DNA from: Acidobacteriota bacterium
Lineage (GTDB): Bacteria; Acidobacteriota; Thermoanaerobaculia; Multivoradales; JBCCEF01
Assembly: GCA_039030395.1 (NCBI GenBank)
Contig: JBCCEF010000003.1
Location: forward strand, 62,001 to 126,000
DNA length: 64,000 nucleotides
Direction: 5' to 3'
The translations under genes were made by a program, and so were the position numbers. This document shows, one piece after another, positions 43,270 through 50,914 of the stretch (its first letter is position 1; each line of letters begins with the position of its first letter). The notes under the pieces were generated by a model that worked only from the letters and a program-made list of their open reading frames with translations, was not told the DNA's origin and searched no databases.

Positions 43270-44586
43270 CTAAGGACCCTGGCTGCTGTTGCTCCACTCG
43301 GATAGGTCACCGGTCTCGAAATGACCTCGAAAGATCAGGGGGACGGAAAAGTCCCAGGTGTTGGAGGGGTTCAATTCGATGAAAATCTTGCTTTGGCCGG
43401 TGATGGGTGTCTGAGAGTAGTGCACACTGTTGGAAAACGACTTTCGAACCGTCGCTGCGCAAATCCCGTTCTGCTCAGGGAGAGTGATAAATCTGTCGGT
43501 AAGGCTGACCTCGATAGTTGCACCAAGACACTCTGTCTCAAAAACGAGAGCGATGGTGTAGTCATCCTCGTTTCCGGCCTCACGATCAACTCCGGTCATC
43601 CCCATCTTGACCATATTGACATCGTCGGCTGCAAGCGCTTTGCGCTTGGCCCCTGGATCGAGGAGCGAATACATCACACTCTGCGTGTTGGGTACGCCGA
43701 GTGAGTCGGCAAGCCCACGATTGGCGTTGGCTGCGTAGCTGTGGCCTGTGGGCAGGAGATCTCGACGTCGGGAGAAGGTAGTTCGATCAATCACGGTGCT
43801 ATCGATTACAAATGGATCGTTGTCGGCCAGTCGATACCAAGAGAAGTCGATGGTCTCCAAAGGTATCGCAGGACAGTCCGGGCCAGGACATGCGGGACAA
43901 CAGTTGGGTGGGACTGGACAGGCTGCAAGCCGTGCGCAGGCAGCTTCCCGAATTGCCAGATCGTCCCCTGAAAGCGGCAAGCTGTTCTTGATTGCTTCCT
44001 TCGGGGGGTCGCCGAGCACAGGGCACGAATTCTGATGATCATTGTCTGAACTACCGCGAATGCCACTCACCGTGACAATCTGAGTGGCATTGCCCGAGTT
44101 GGTGAAGCTCGTAGATTCTCCACACACGGAATCCTCATCAACATCACATGTGCCGGTTGCCGTTTCTATCGGTGCGCGGGTAGCCTCTCGAAGGTCGGGA
44201 TGTCCAAGTCCCATTGCGCAGTGGCCCATCTCGTGCAGAACGGTCGAGAAGGCGTTGAGGGTGGTGCCTGGACTGATGGGTTCCTCCCATAGCGTGCAGT
44301 TCTCGCAGTTGCCCGTCATGGGCTCGAGTCGGTTCCACGTCTCAATCGCCATCTGTACAGCGGGAACGAGTTGGGGGTCTTCGGGGCGAACACAAATCAT
44401 TATCGGAACAACTCCGGGAAATCCTCCGGAGTAGTTGGGAGGGTGAACGATCGCAAAAGGCTGCATGAAGTCTGGATCCGAAGGAGGAATCGCCGAACGG
44501 GCGTCAACCCTGGCATACGTACCAGCGAACGAAGCGGTTGAAAACATCACCAAAACAGCCAGTGAGGTAAGCGTTACGCGGAGCAT
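43270..44586 (-). CDS. Secreted metzincin-type metalloprotease with FETGD tail
   Basis: A 438-residue exported protein with a signal peptide (cleavage near residue 21). HEMGHCAMGLGHPD is the extended zinc motif H-E-x-x-H-x-x-x-x-x-G-H of matrixin-like metzincins, and SVMYSLL further on could be the Met-turn. The two are about 160 residues apart because of a Cys-rich insertion (PPNCCPACPGPDCP). The C-terminus ends FETGDLSEWS plus six residues, a tail shared with the protease at 49688-50797. The ATG overlaps the upstream gene's stop by one base with GGAGG nearby. The gene is AT-richer than its surroundings. Confidence 0.75.
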   Translation of the reverse strand: MLRVTLTSLAVLVMFSTASFAGTYARVDARSAIPPSDPDFMQPFAIVHPPNYSGGFPGVVPIMICVRPEDPQLVPAVQMAIETWNRLEPMTGNCENCTLWEEPISPGTTLNAFSTVLHEMGHCAMGLGHPDLREATRAPIETATGTCDVDEDSVCGESTSFTNSGNATQIVTVSGIRGSSDNDHQNSCPVLGDPPKEAIKNSLPLSGDDLAIREAACARLAACPVPPNCCPACPGPDCPAIPLETIDFSWYRLADNDPFVIDSTVIDRTTFSRRRDLLPTGHSYAANANRGLADSLGVPNTQSVMYSLLDPGAKRKALAADDVNMVKMGMTGVDREAGNEDDYTIALVFETECLGATIEVSLTDRFITLPEQNGICAATVRKSFSNSVHYSQTPITGQSKIFIELNPSNTWDFSVPLIFRGHFETGDLSEWSNSSQGP

Positions 44587-45212
44587 CAGTTGCTGCCTCC
44601 TTCGAGCAGTTGTTTGCGAATCGGCAGAAGTCGCTCCGAGAGCTTCACAAAGCCCGTGACCTCGTCAATGGAAGGAGCGATCAGGTGGAGAATCTTGGGT
44701 TCGCCGAGTGCAACTTGAGTCGAGAATGGACTCGTCCGCTCACTGCCGTGGACATATTCTTCAAGTTCGAGGGCAATGATCACCGTGCCAGCATCGTCTG
44801 GAAGTGAAGCGCCACCTTCTCCAGCAGGAAGCGTTTCCTTGACCTTCGCCATGATCTCTGCGCTGGTGCTGTCGGCTAACCCATGTGAGAGCGCAAGGTC
44901 TACGAGGGCTCGCGTCTCACCAAAGGAGAAATTCGTTGATGCTTGTTCCAGCACATTCCCCTTCCGGTCGGTAGTCTCCACCAAGAACCGGCCATCGCCG
45001 AATAGCGAGAGATGGGTTTCTCGGCGGGAAGTGACGGGAATATAGGCGATGTGAAGAACTTTGACTGTGGGATCAGCAGAAAGCGTGAATTCCCGACTGG
45101 TGACCCCCTGGTCCGATTGCTGGGCCACCTCTTGTTCGGCGTGCCCTCGCTGCTGAGCAGCGAGTATCCCGATGACGCTGACAAGTGCAAGGCCGAGAGC
45201 TGCTGTGCGCAT
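44586..45212 (-). CDS. Small secreted protein, paralogue of the 17854-18414 product
   Basis: A 208-residue product with a signal peptide (RTAALGLALVSVIGILAA). The mature part contains FTLSADPTVKVLHIAYIP, LFGDGRFLVETTD and LVDLALSHGLADS, in the same order as in the protein at 17854-18414. ATG 45212 marks the signal peptide start; the frame is open upstream, where a piece of the same family is found. It is translationally coupled to the downstream metalloprotease (TGATG), so it might be an inhibitor, chaperone or propeptide-like partner; this is inference only. Confidence 0.65.
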   Translation of the reverse strand: MRTAALGLALVSVIGILAAQQRGHAEQEVAQQSDQGVTSREFTLSADPTVKVLHIAYIPVTSRRETHLSLFGDGRFLVETTDRKGNVLEQASTNFSFGETRALVDLALSHGLADSTSAEIMAKVKETLPAGEGGASLPDDAGTVIIALELEEYVHGSERTSPFSTQVALGEPKILHLIAPSIDEVTGFVKLSERLLPIRKQLLEGGSN

Positions 45213-45320
45213 CGAGGCTCCTTCCGGTATTTTCGCGAGGTCTTCGATGCTAGCACGGCCCGGCACTTTGGAGCTGTCGGCTAGACCATGTGCGAGGGCA
45301 AAGTCAACGATGGCTCGCAT
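45213..45320 (-). pseudogene. Remnant of a second copy of the 44586-45212 gene
   Basis: In frame and upstream of the intact gene, AEMRAIVDFALAHGLADS followed by a stretch ending EGAS matches GETRALVDLALSHGLADS ... GGAS inside the intact protein (about residues 91-130). Signal peptide and both ends are missing. A partial tandem duplication followed by deletion explains it. Confidence 0.55.
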
Positions 45321-45392
45321 CTCCGCCGGGGGCTGCGCAGCCATGCGTAGGCGGTGCTCGCGCCCTGGAGTGCATACGCACTTTGCTTACGG
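45321..45392. repeat. Direct repeat, copy 2, with broken 3' end of a TPR paralogue
   Basis: Second copy of the repeat at 43134-43206. On the + strand one frame reads HLRRGLRSHA and stop, matching LRRGLRSYA at the end of the 41832-43163 protein. No upstream TPR coding sequence remains, so only the end of a paralogue survives here. Confidence 0.7.
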
Positions 45393-45422
45393 TGGTGAGT
45401 AGAAAAGTCCTCACAGCCTCCG

Positions 45423-45598
45423 GCGAGGTCTGATGGAGTTTTGGAACGGCAGTAGGTAGCAAAGAGCCACGCCGCTGGTAGGAGGTGGTGACATGCGGGC
45501 TGTGAAGCTCGCGAGGCCTGATAAGGATTTAGAACGGAAACAGGTGACAAAAAGCTGCGTCCACTGGTTGGGAGGCTATGAGCTTTGCTCGTCCTGCT
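45423..45598. repeat. Two diverged 88-bp tandem units
   Basis: Units starting GCGAGGTCTGATGG (45423) and GCGAGGCCTGATAAGG (45511) align at roughly 70 percent over their first 65 nt. The first has an in-frame TAG where the second stays open, so one copy of a small coding element may have decayed. Confidence 0.45.
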
Positions 45599-45672
45599 TG
45601 AAAGCGATAGCTGTGAGGGTTGGTCGCTCCACTGAAACAGCTCCTCGGAAAGGTGAGCGAAAAGCGGTGTAA
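45493..45672 (+). CDS. Possible 59-residue basic CxxC protein
   Basis: A short frame with an excellent ribosome site (AGGAGGTGG, 7-8 nt before ATG 45493). The product is basic, beginning MRAVKLARPDKDLERKQ, with C-x2-C in YELCSSCLKA. It begins in one of two tandem repeat units and lies in the AT-richer region after the direct repeat. No family recognised; it may be a genuine small gene or a leftover of a mobile element. Confidence 0.3.
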   Translation: MRAVKLARPDKDLERKQVTKSCVHWLGGYELCSSCLKAIAVRVGRSTETAPRKGERKAV

Positions 45673-45760
45673 AGAGAATACAGGGCAAGAATCTCACCGC
45701 TGCGAGGAAGGTGAAACAGGGCGAACGAACGACATCGATCTAGATGTCGAACCGGTTCCC

Positions 45761-46165
45761 CTACTCGACGGCCACCGGCGGTGGTGGGTCGACCGGTGGT
45801 ATGCCGCGGTCGGCGACCAGGGCGTCGAGTTTGGTCTGGATCTGGTCGAGTTCGATGTCGAGCTGGTCGCGCAGTTCGCGGAGGCGAGAGGCTTCTTCTT
45901 CGTCGGCGAGCTTGCGGGCCCGCTCGAGATCCTTGGCGTGCCGCCGGGCCTCGAGGAGCGCCGCCGTCTCACTCTTCGACAGGAGCAGCAGGTAGACCAG
46001 GGTCAGCGCTCCGAGGGCGCCGAGCATCAGCAGGCCGAGGGGGGCATCCACCCGCCCGATGAGAATGTTGAGGCTCGCCGGTTCGGAGAACTGCTGCCAG
46101 TTGAGGGCGGCGAAGATCAGTCCGATGAGAAAAACCAGAATCAGCAAGAACGTCCGTACCTTCAT
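45761..46165 (-). CDS. LapA-domain (DUF1049) inner-membrane protein
   Basis: A 134-residue protein with two membrane helices (about residues 5-24 and 42-62) and a C-terminal cytoplasmic coiled coil rich in Glu/Arg/Leu (about 65-118). FAALNWQQFSEPASLNILIG between the helices is the LapA/YciS pattern. In enterobacteria LapA works with LapB in controlling lipopolysaccharide synthesis, so a diderm envelope is plausible. No lapB is adjacent. The gene stands alone on the minus strand. Confidence 0.75.
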   Translation of the reverse strand: MKVRTFLLILVFLIGLIFAALNWQQFSEPASLNILIGRVDAPLGLLMLGALGALTLVYLLLLSKSETAALLEARRHAKDLERARKLADEEEASRLRELRDQLDIELDQIQTKLDALVADRGIPPVDPPPPVAVE

Positions 46166-46227
46166 CGCGCCTCCGCAAGGGTTCAGGGTTTCGGAGGCAT
46201 TCTCTCATCTCCGGCAATACTCAGCGA

Positions 46228-46290
46228 CCGAGCCCGAGAGGGCTCGGCGGCAGCTTGGCTGCCGAGGACGGGGTGAGCCCGTTTTCGGGC
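46228..46290. other. Run of three hairpins between the LapA-like and PDZ genes
   Basis: Three stems follow one another: CCGAGCCC/GGGCTCGG (46228-46247), GGCAGC/GCTGCC (46249-46263) and GCCCG-TTTT-CGGGC (46277-46290). No T-tract follows. They lie upstream of the leftward LapA-like gene and downstream of the PDZ gene, so they could be terminator or leader structures. Confidence 0.4.
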
Positions 46291-46334
46291 GAGGGGCGGA
46301 CCGCGTGCGGGCGCCTAGCCCCCTGGAAACGGAA

Positions 46335-46388
46335 AGCTGGAAGGCGACTGAAATGATGTGCGAAGCGCTTTTCAGTCGCTTTCCAGCT
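46335..46388 (-). terminator. Long terminator hairpin of the sigma/anti-sigma/PDZ operon
   Basis: A 19-bp stem with one mismatch and a 16-nt loop overlaps the last codons of the PDZ gene. Read leftward it is followed by the T-rich TTTCCGTTTCC. This fits a Rho-independent terminator for the operon at 46372-48495. Confidence 0.7.
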
Positions 46389-47310
46389 GCTGGGATAGCA
46401 ACTCGATCTTTCTCTCCATCTCTTGCAGGCGCTTTTCGAGATCGGCGCAGGGGTTGGCCGGCAGGCTGCGGTGCAGTTCGAGAATGGCGTCCTCGACCTG
46501 TGGGCGGTTGACCTGGTAGGCGAAGGCGCTGCCTTCGCCTTCGTGCCACAGCAGGCGACGGACGTCTACTTCCGGCACGGCTTTCTCGACGAAGGTGACG
46601 GAAGGGCGCAGCAGCTTGCGGTTGCGCCAGAGGTCGAGCACCGCCGTGTCTCCTGCCTGGAGGGCGCGAACGTGACGGCGCACCGCGGCGCTGTTGCGCA
46701 TGGCCTCACCGTCGATCGCCGTCAACACATCTCCCACCCGCAGGCCGGCCTCGGCGGCGGGACTTTCCGGCTCGATTCTGGCGAGGAGAACTCCTCGGTT
46801 CCCCGGCGCCCCGAAGTGCTCGCGCAATTCGGGCGTCAGATCGGTGAGCTGGGCGCCCAGATAGCCCCGCGGTTTGCCGGCGTCGCCGAAGCCGATCACC
46901 TGGACGTCCGTGCCGCTCTTCCGAACCCCTGCATCACCGATAAAGAAGGCGTTCATGCGAGCGTCCTTGAGGCCGTGCTCGTTCTCGAGTTCGATTTCGT
47001 TGCCGTCCGCATCGAAGAACACGGCGCGCGGCGGGCCGCTGCCCTCGGTGCGCATCTCGCAGCGAAACTCCTGCTCTTCGCCGTCGGTAAGCACCAGGGC
47101 GCGGCACCGGCGGATGCCCTCGCCATCGGCATCGGCGGACACCTCCACCCGTTGGTTGACGACAATGACCTCCTGGCTCTCGTCGTCCGGTACCGCGGCG
47201 GTCGATGAATTCTGGGCGGCAACGGGCGCCGCCCACGGCAGCAGACTGAGCACAAGCCCGAGTCCAAGCATGGGCAGGCCGAGCCGTCTAGTGGGGCGAT
47301 CAATGGTCAT
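46372..47310 (-). CDS. Exported PDZ-domain protein
   Basis: A 312-residue protein with a signal peptide (LGLGLVLSLLPWAAPVAAQ). The middle holds a PDZ domain (about residues 140-225) with the carboxylate-loop region GYLGAQL and the typical AAEAGLRVGDVLTAIDGE. No HtrA-type protease domain is present. The C-terminus is a short coiled coil (LEKRLQEMERKIELLSQQLE). ATG 47310 was chosen because the signal peptide begins there. It is the third gene of an ECF sigma/anti-sigma operon and may act in envelope stress sensing. Confidence 0.75.
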   Translation of the reverse strand: MTIDRPTRRLGLPMLGLGLVLSLLPWAAPVAAQNSSTAAVPDDESQEVIVVNQRVEVSADADGEGIRRCRALVLTDGEEQEFRCEMRTEGSGPPRAVFFDADGNEIELENEHGLKDARMNAFFIGDAGVRKSGTDVQVIGFGDAGKPRGYLGAQLTDLTPELREHFGAPGNRGVLLARIEPESPAAEAGLRVGDVLTAIDGEAMRNSAAVRRHVRALQAGDTAVLDLWRNRKLLRPSVTFVEKAVPEVDVRRLLWHEGEGSAFAYQVNRPQVEDAILELHRSLPANPCADLEKRLQEMERKIELLSQQLESD

Positions 47311-47332
47311 GGAAGGTTTCTCCTTGCCGGGC

Positions 47333-47836
47333 TCAGTACACCCGGTTCGGGCGTGGGTTGGTTTGGCTTGCCGGGCGGTACGAGCCACGGGTCGGCATGA
47401 GGTCGGTGCGGCCGAGGTCGAGCACCAGATCTAGGCCTTCATCGCCCCCCAGGTAGAGCACTGGCTCTTCCCGGCGCTGGCGCAGGTCGTGGGTGAGCTG
47501 GCGGTGCTCGGCCTTCAGCTCGGCCAGCAGGGCGCGGGCGGCGTCCTCTTCGAGGCTGGTGGAAGTGGCGAGGGTTGCCGAACCCGTCTCGGGTCCTTCC
47601 GAATTCAGGGATCCCGCGGTTCGCCAAAGGGTTCCGCCCACCACCAGAATCGCCAGGCAGGCCGCCGCCCAGCTCCAACGGAGCGCATGCGGCCGAGAGG
47701 CCCGCCAGCCGGGGGGGCGCAGCGCCGTGCCGCCGGTTCGCTCCTCCGCGCGACGCAGTACCGTCGCCGTGAAGCGATCCGAAGCCTGCTCCCGCGGCAG
47801 CGAGGACAGGGCCTGGTCCAGGTGTTCGTCATTCAT
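47333..47836 (-). CDS. Anti-sigma-factor-like single-pass membrane protein
   Basis: A 167-residue protein with a short cytoplasmic N-terminus (HLDQALSSLPREQASDRF), one membrane helix (about residues 53-70) and an extracytoplasmic region with a coiled coil (LLAELKAEHRQLTHDLRQRR). No zinc-finger cysteines occur. Topology and 4-nt overlap with the ECF sigma gene upstream indicate the cognate anti-sigma or sigma regulator. Precedes the PDZ gene by 22 nt. Confidence 0.65.
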   Translation of the reverse strand: MNDEHLDQALSSLPREQASDRFTATVLRRAEERTGGTALRPPGWRASRPHALRWSWAAACLAILVVGGTLWRTAGSLNSEGPETGSATLATSTSLEEDAARALLAELKAEHRQLTHDLRQRREEPVLYLGGDEGLDLVLDLGRTDLMPTRGSYRPASQTNPRPNRVY

Positions 47837-48495
47837 CGTTCTCTACCCTTCGGTAAGGTGCCCGCCACCTGGGTGGCGAAGGATTCGGCGGTGCGTGTGC
47901 CTGGTTGCTGGGCTCCCTGCTGGCGTGCATCCGACTCTCCGTTCCAGTACGGCGCCAAACTCTCTTTGAGGCGGCCGCGGGCCCGGGCGATGCGCGATTT
48001 GACGGTGCCGATGCGGCTGTCCGTTGAGGTGGCGATGTCGCCGTAGGACCAGCCCTCGATCTCGTGCAGCACCAGCGGCACCCGGAACCTCAAGGGGAGT
48101 TCGGCGATCGCTTCGGCCAGTCGCCGCTGGGCTTCGGTTCGCAACAGGTCGTCCCGCGGCTGAGTCGGCGGGGCGCCGGTGCCGTCGTGTCCCGGGCCGA
48201 GGAGCGGTTCCATGATCCGCCAGCGCCGTCGCCGTCGGTTCTCGGACCGCAGCCGGTTGACCGCGATGCGGTAGAGCAGGGCCTTCAAGCAGCCACGATC
48301 CTGGTACCGCTCAGCGGTCTCGAGGAGGCGCAAAAATCCCTCCTGCGCCAAGTCCTCCGCGCGCTGCCGGCAACCGCTCAAGCGGGTCAGGTAGTTGACC
48401 AGCCCGTCTTTGTAGCGATCGACGATCACCCCGAAGGCATCGAGGTCTCCGGCGCGGGTGGCGGCCATCAGATCGGCATCCTTCGGCTCCCCCAT
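47833..48495 (-). CDS. ECF-family RNA polymerase sigma factor
   Basis: A 220-residue ECF sigma factor. Region 2 is seen as FGVIVDRYKDGLVNYLTRL and AEDLAQEGFLRLLE (about residues 21-60), and region 4 as LPLRFRVPLVLHEIEGWSYG and GTVKSRIARARGRLKE (about 140-185). The C-terminal 35 residues are disordered. It is followed by its probable anti-sigma protein and a PDZ protein in one operon. The target regulon cannot be read here. Confidence 0.88.
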   Translation of the reverse strand: MGEPKDADLMAATRAGDLDAFGVIVDRYKDGLVNYLTRLSGCRQRAEDLAQEGFLRLLETAERYQDRGCLKALLYRIAVNRLRSENRRRRRWRIMEPLLGPGHDGTGAPPTQPRDDLLRTEAQRRLAEAIAELPLRFRVPLVLHEIEGWSYGDIATSTDSRIGTVKSRIARARGRLKESLAPYWNGESDARQQGAQQPGTRTAESFATQVAGTLPKGRER

Positions 48496-48585
48496 TCAAT
48501 CCCCTCGCACCCCAAGTCAACGCACGAATCGGCGGAGGGTTCCCGCCAGGGTCAGGTATTTTCTACCGCCACTCCCTCGCGAGAG

Positions 48586-49134
48586 TCAGGAGGAGTGAGT
48601 GGCGGCGGGTGGTTCCGCCGCGGCCGGCGGCGGTGCCGGAGTGGGTTTGAACAGGGTCACCAGACAGCCGCCGACGGCGGCCATCAGGATACCCACCACG
48701 AAGGGCCATCGCAGGCCGCGCAAACCACCGGTGGGCGGGTGGAGCACGAGGGCGACCACCGCGTTCACGATCGGCGCGCCGGCGAAGATGATGGACATCA
48801 CCACCGCCGGGCTGCCCTTGGCGCCGAAGGCCAGGAGCACGCAGAAGGCGCCGATGGCCCCCACCACACCGGCCAGCAGCGACCAGAGCGCCCCCTTGAC
48901 CGGAAAAGTCCAGGTCGCGCCGCCCAGCTTGAGCAGCAGCAGGGGCGCCAGCACAGCGGTGATGAAGTAGGCGATGCCGACAAAAAGGAAAGCCTTGTAG
49001 CGGCCGTTGACGGGATCGGACATGCCGAGCTGGCCGGTGTGGAGAAAGATTCCGTAGAGCCCCCAGGCACCCACCGTCATCAGTGCCCACAGCAGCCAAG
49101 TGAGTCCCGCACCCTGCGCTCCCGCTATCGCCAT
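48586..49134 (-). CDS. EamA/DMT-like membrane protein
   Basis: A 182-residue protein with five predicted helices: WLLWALMTVGAWGLYGIFL, then others ending FVVGILMAAVGGCLVTLF. The FCVLLAFGAKGSPAVVMSI stretch and the following IVNAVVALVL match half of a drug/metabolite transporter repeat. This is about half of a full 10-helix member, so it may work as a dimer. The last 20 residues are a Pro/Ala-rich tail. Substrate unknown. Confidence 0.65.
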   Translation of the reverse strand: MAIAGAQGAGLTWLLWALMTVGAWGLYGIFLHTGQLGMSDPVNGRYKAFLFVGIAYFITAVLAPLLLLKLGGATWTFPVKGALWSLLAGVVGAIGAFCVLLAFGAKGSPAVVMSIIFAGAPIVNAVVALVLHPPTGGLRGLRWPFVVGILMAAVGGCLVTLFKPTPAPPPAAAEPPAATHSS

Positions 49135-49275
49135 CGAAAATCTCCTCGTTCCTGGACATTCACTGCGACGGCGAGCTTAGCAGTCGCCATGGGAGGCCCC
49201 GGCGGGGTCTCGCCGCCGCCCGCTCCAACGCCCTATACTGACCGCTCTCAACGACCTCCCAGGAGAAGGAAAAAG

Positions 49276-49650
49276 ATGAGCGACAGCGCTGTGGGTACCG
49301 TGGGTTGGATGGACCTGACCGTCGATAACGCCGAGGAGGTGCGGGACTTCTATCAGGCGGTGGTGGGCTGGGAGCCGAGCCCGGTGGACATGGGCGGCTA
49401 CTCGGACTTCACCATGAATGTCGAGGGCGCACCGGTCGGCGGCGTGTGTCACGCCCGCGGCGGCAACACCGGCCTGCCACCGGTGTGGTTGTTCTATGTC
49501 AACGTGGCGGACCTCGACGAGAGCATCGCCGCCTGCACGGCGAACGGCGGCGTCATCGTTGCCGGGCCCAAGGACATGGGCGAGCACGGCCGGTACTGTG
49601 TCGTGAAAGATCCGGCCGGCGCGCCCTTCGCCTTGTTTCAGACGGTCTAG
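49276..49650 (+). CDS. VOC-family (glyoxalase-like) protein
   Basis: A 124-residue cytoplasmic protein with the VOC fold: VGWMDLTVDNAEEVRDFYQ at the start, VWLFYVNVADLDESIAACTA in the second beta-alpha unit, and GRYCVVKDPAGAPFALFQ at the end. Members include glyoxalase I, fosfomycin-resistance enzymes and many unassigned proteins; the substrate cannot be told. ATG 49276 has AGGAGAAGGA upstream. The frame is open far to the left, but that is antisense to other genes and was rejected. Confidence 0.8.
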   Translation: MSDSAVGTVGWMDLTVDNAEEVRDFYQAVVGWEPSPVDMGGYSDFTMNVEGAPVGGVCHARGGNTGLPPVWLFYVNVADLDESIAACTANGGVIVAGPKDMGEHGRYCVVKDPAGAPFALFQTV

Positions 49651-49687
49651 CCGTCGGGGTCCATATCGGGGCCAGTCTCGAAGACGA

Positions 49688-50797
49688 TCAAATACCGCCC
49701 ACCGATGCCGACCAGCGGGTGGTGTCGCCGGTCTCGAAGTCGTCGCCGAAGATGGCGATGAACTGTCCGATCAGCGGCCGGTAGTTGACGAAGGAGCACC
49801 GCATGCGGTTGGTCTGCTCGGCGGTGAAGCGGTTCATACAGGTGTCCTGGGTGTAGTTCATATAGTTTTCGATGTCGTCCAGGGTGCCGCAGGTGTTCGA
49901 CCCGCCGGGGCAGTTGAAGAGCGGGAATTCCTGCGACGCGGTGTCCGCCAGGCGGTCGCCGGTGGTGTACGGGAAGCTGGGATCTCCGCACCCGCCGGAG
50001 AAGGTGTGGAAGATCCCCAGCCAGTGGCCGATCTCGTGGGTGCCAGTGCGTCCCTTGTCGTAGATGCCGCCGTTCGGAGCGTCCCGCCCGACGGATGACC
50101 ACAAGAGCACCACGCCATCGTTCGTTGTGCCCGCCCCGTCCTGCGGGAAGGTCGCGTAGCCCAAGGCGCCGGCGCTGTCATTCGAGTAGATGTTCAGGTA
50201 GCGGTCGGTGTCCCAGTGGAGGGCGTCCTTCATGCTGTTGAAGAAGCCTGGACCGGGATCTGAGAACCAGTCGTCGTTCTGGTAGAAATTGATGCCGGTG
50301 GTCGGCAGGCCGTCAGGATCGACGTTCGCCAGGAAGAATTCGAAGCCGGTGTCGATCCCCGGCGCGCCGAGGCTGCCCGGCAGGGCGCGGAAATCCTCGT
50401 TCAGGATGTCGAGTTGACTCCTCACCAGCGCCTCCGATACGGCACCGACGCCGTTGGTGCGGCTCACGATGTGGAACACTACCGGAACGCGGTAAACGGT
50501 GCCTCCCTTGGGATCGAAATCGTACTCTGGCTGGATGGTGGTGGAAGCAAAGGTGCAGTCCGCCGGATCGGCGAAGGGTGAACCTGCCACCGGCAAGTTG
50601 AACTCTGGGGCTTTCGTGGCACAGCGATGGCCTCCTGCGCGGAAGCGCTCGGAAGCGTGAAACGCCTCAATGCTTTCGTAGACACTGTCGCCCACGGTGA
50701 CGCGACCATCCTCCAGGAATTGGATAGATTCCCGCTCCGCTGCCGCCGGCAGGGCAATCAACACGATGAGAAGGCACATTCCGAGTATCGTTCGCAT
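49688..50797 (-). CDS. Secreted M43 (pappalysin/cytophagalysin-type) metalloprotease with FETGD tail
   Basis: A 369-residue exported protease with a signal peptide (residues 1-20). The domain holds VYRVPVVFHIVSRTNG, typical of M43 proteases. The zinc motif HEIGHWLGIFHTF (H-E-x-x-H-x-x-G-x-x-H) is intact, followed by TTGDRLADT and the YMNYT Met-turn. The C-terminus is IFGDDFETGDTTRWS plus six residues, as in the unrelated protease at 43270-44586. It is divergent from the asparaginase gene (117 nt). Cytophagalysin-like proteins are secreted or surface-bound. Confidence 0.85.
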   Translation of the reverse strand: MRTILGMCLLIVLIALPAAAERESIQFLEDGRVTVGDSVYESIEAFHASERFRAGGHRCATKAPEFNLPVAGSPFADPADCTFASTTIQPEYDFDPKGGTVYRVPVVFHIVSRTNGVGAVSEALVRSQLDILNEDFRALPGSLGAPGIDTGFEFFLANVDPDGLPTTGINFYQNDDWFSDPGPGFFNSMKDALHWDTDRYLNIYSNDSAGALGYATFPQDGAGTTNDGVVLLWSSVGRDAPNGGIYDKGRTGTHEIGHWLGIFHTFSGGCGDPSFPYTTGDRLADTASQEFPLFNCPGGSNTCGTLDDIENYMNYTQDTCMNRFTAEQTNRMRCSFVNYRPLIGQFIAIFGDDFETGDTTRWSASVGGI

Positions 50798-50914
50798 GGA
50801 TATTTCCTTTCCTCAGGCCAGGAGTGACGGGCTCCGGGAAGTTGACGTCGAAAGGGTATTCTTGCACTTTCCGACGCATACTTCAGCTCCTATCGATCGA
50901 ATCGAGGAAAGATC

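Noticed and set aside
43134-45392. The direct repeats as phage or integron attachment sites
   Set aside because: No integrase nearby, and the repeat coincides with the coding end of a TPR gene, so gene duplication is simpler.
48064-49275. 400-codon open frame in front of the VOC-family gene
   Set aside because: It is antisense to the ECF sigma and EamA-like genes, and a good ribosome site precedes ATG 49276.
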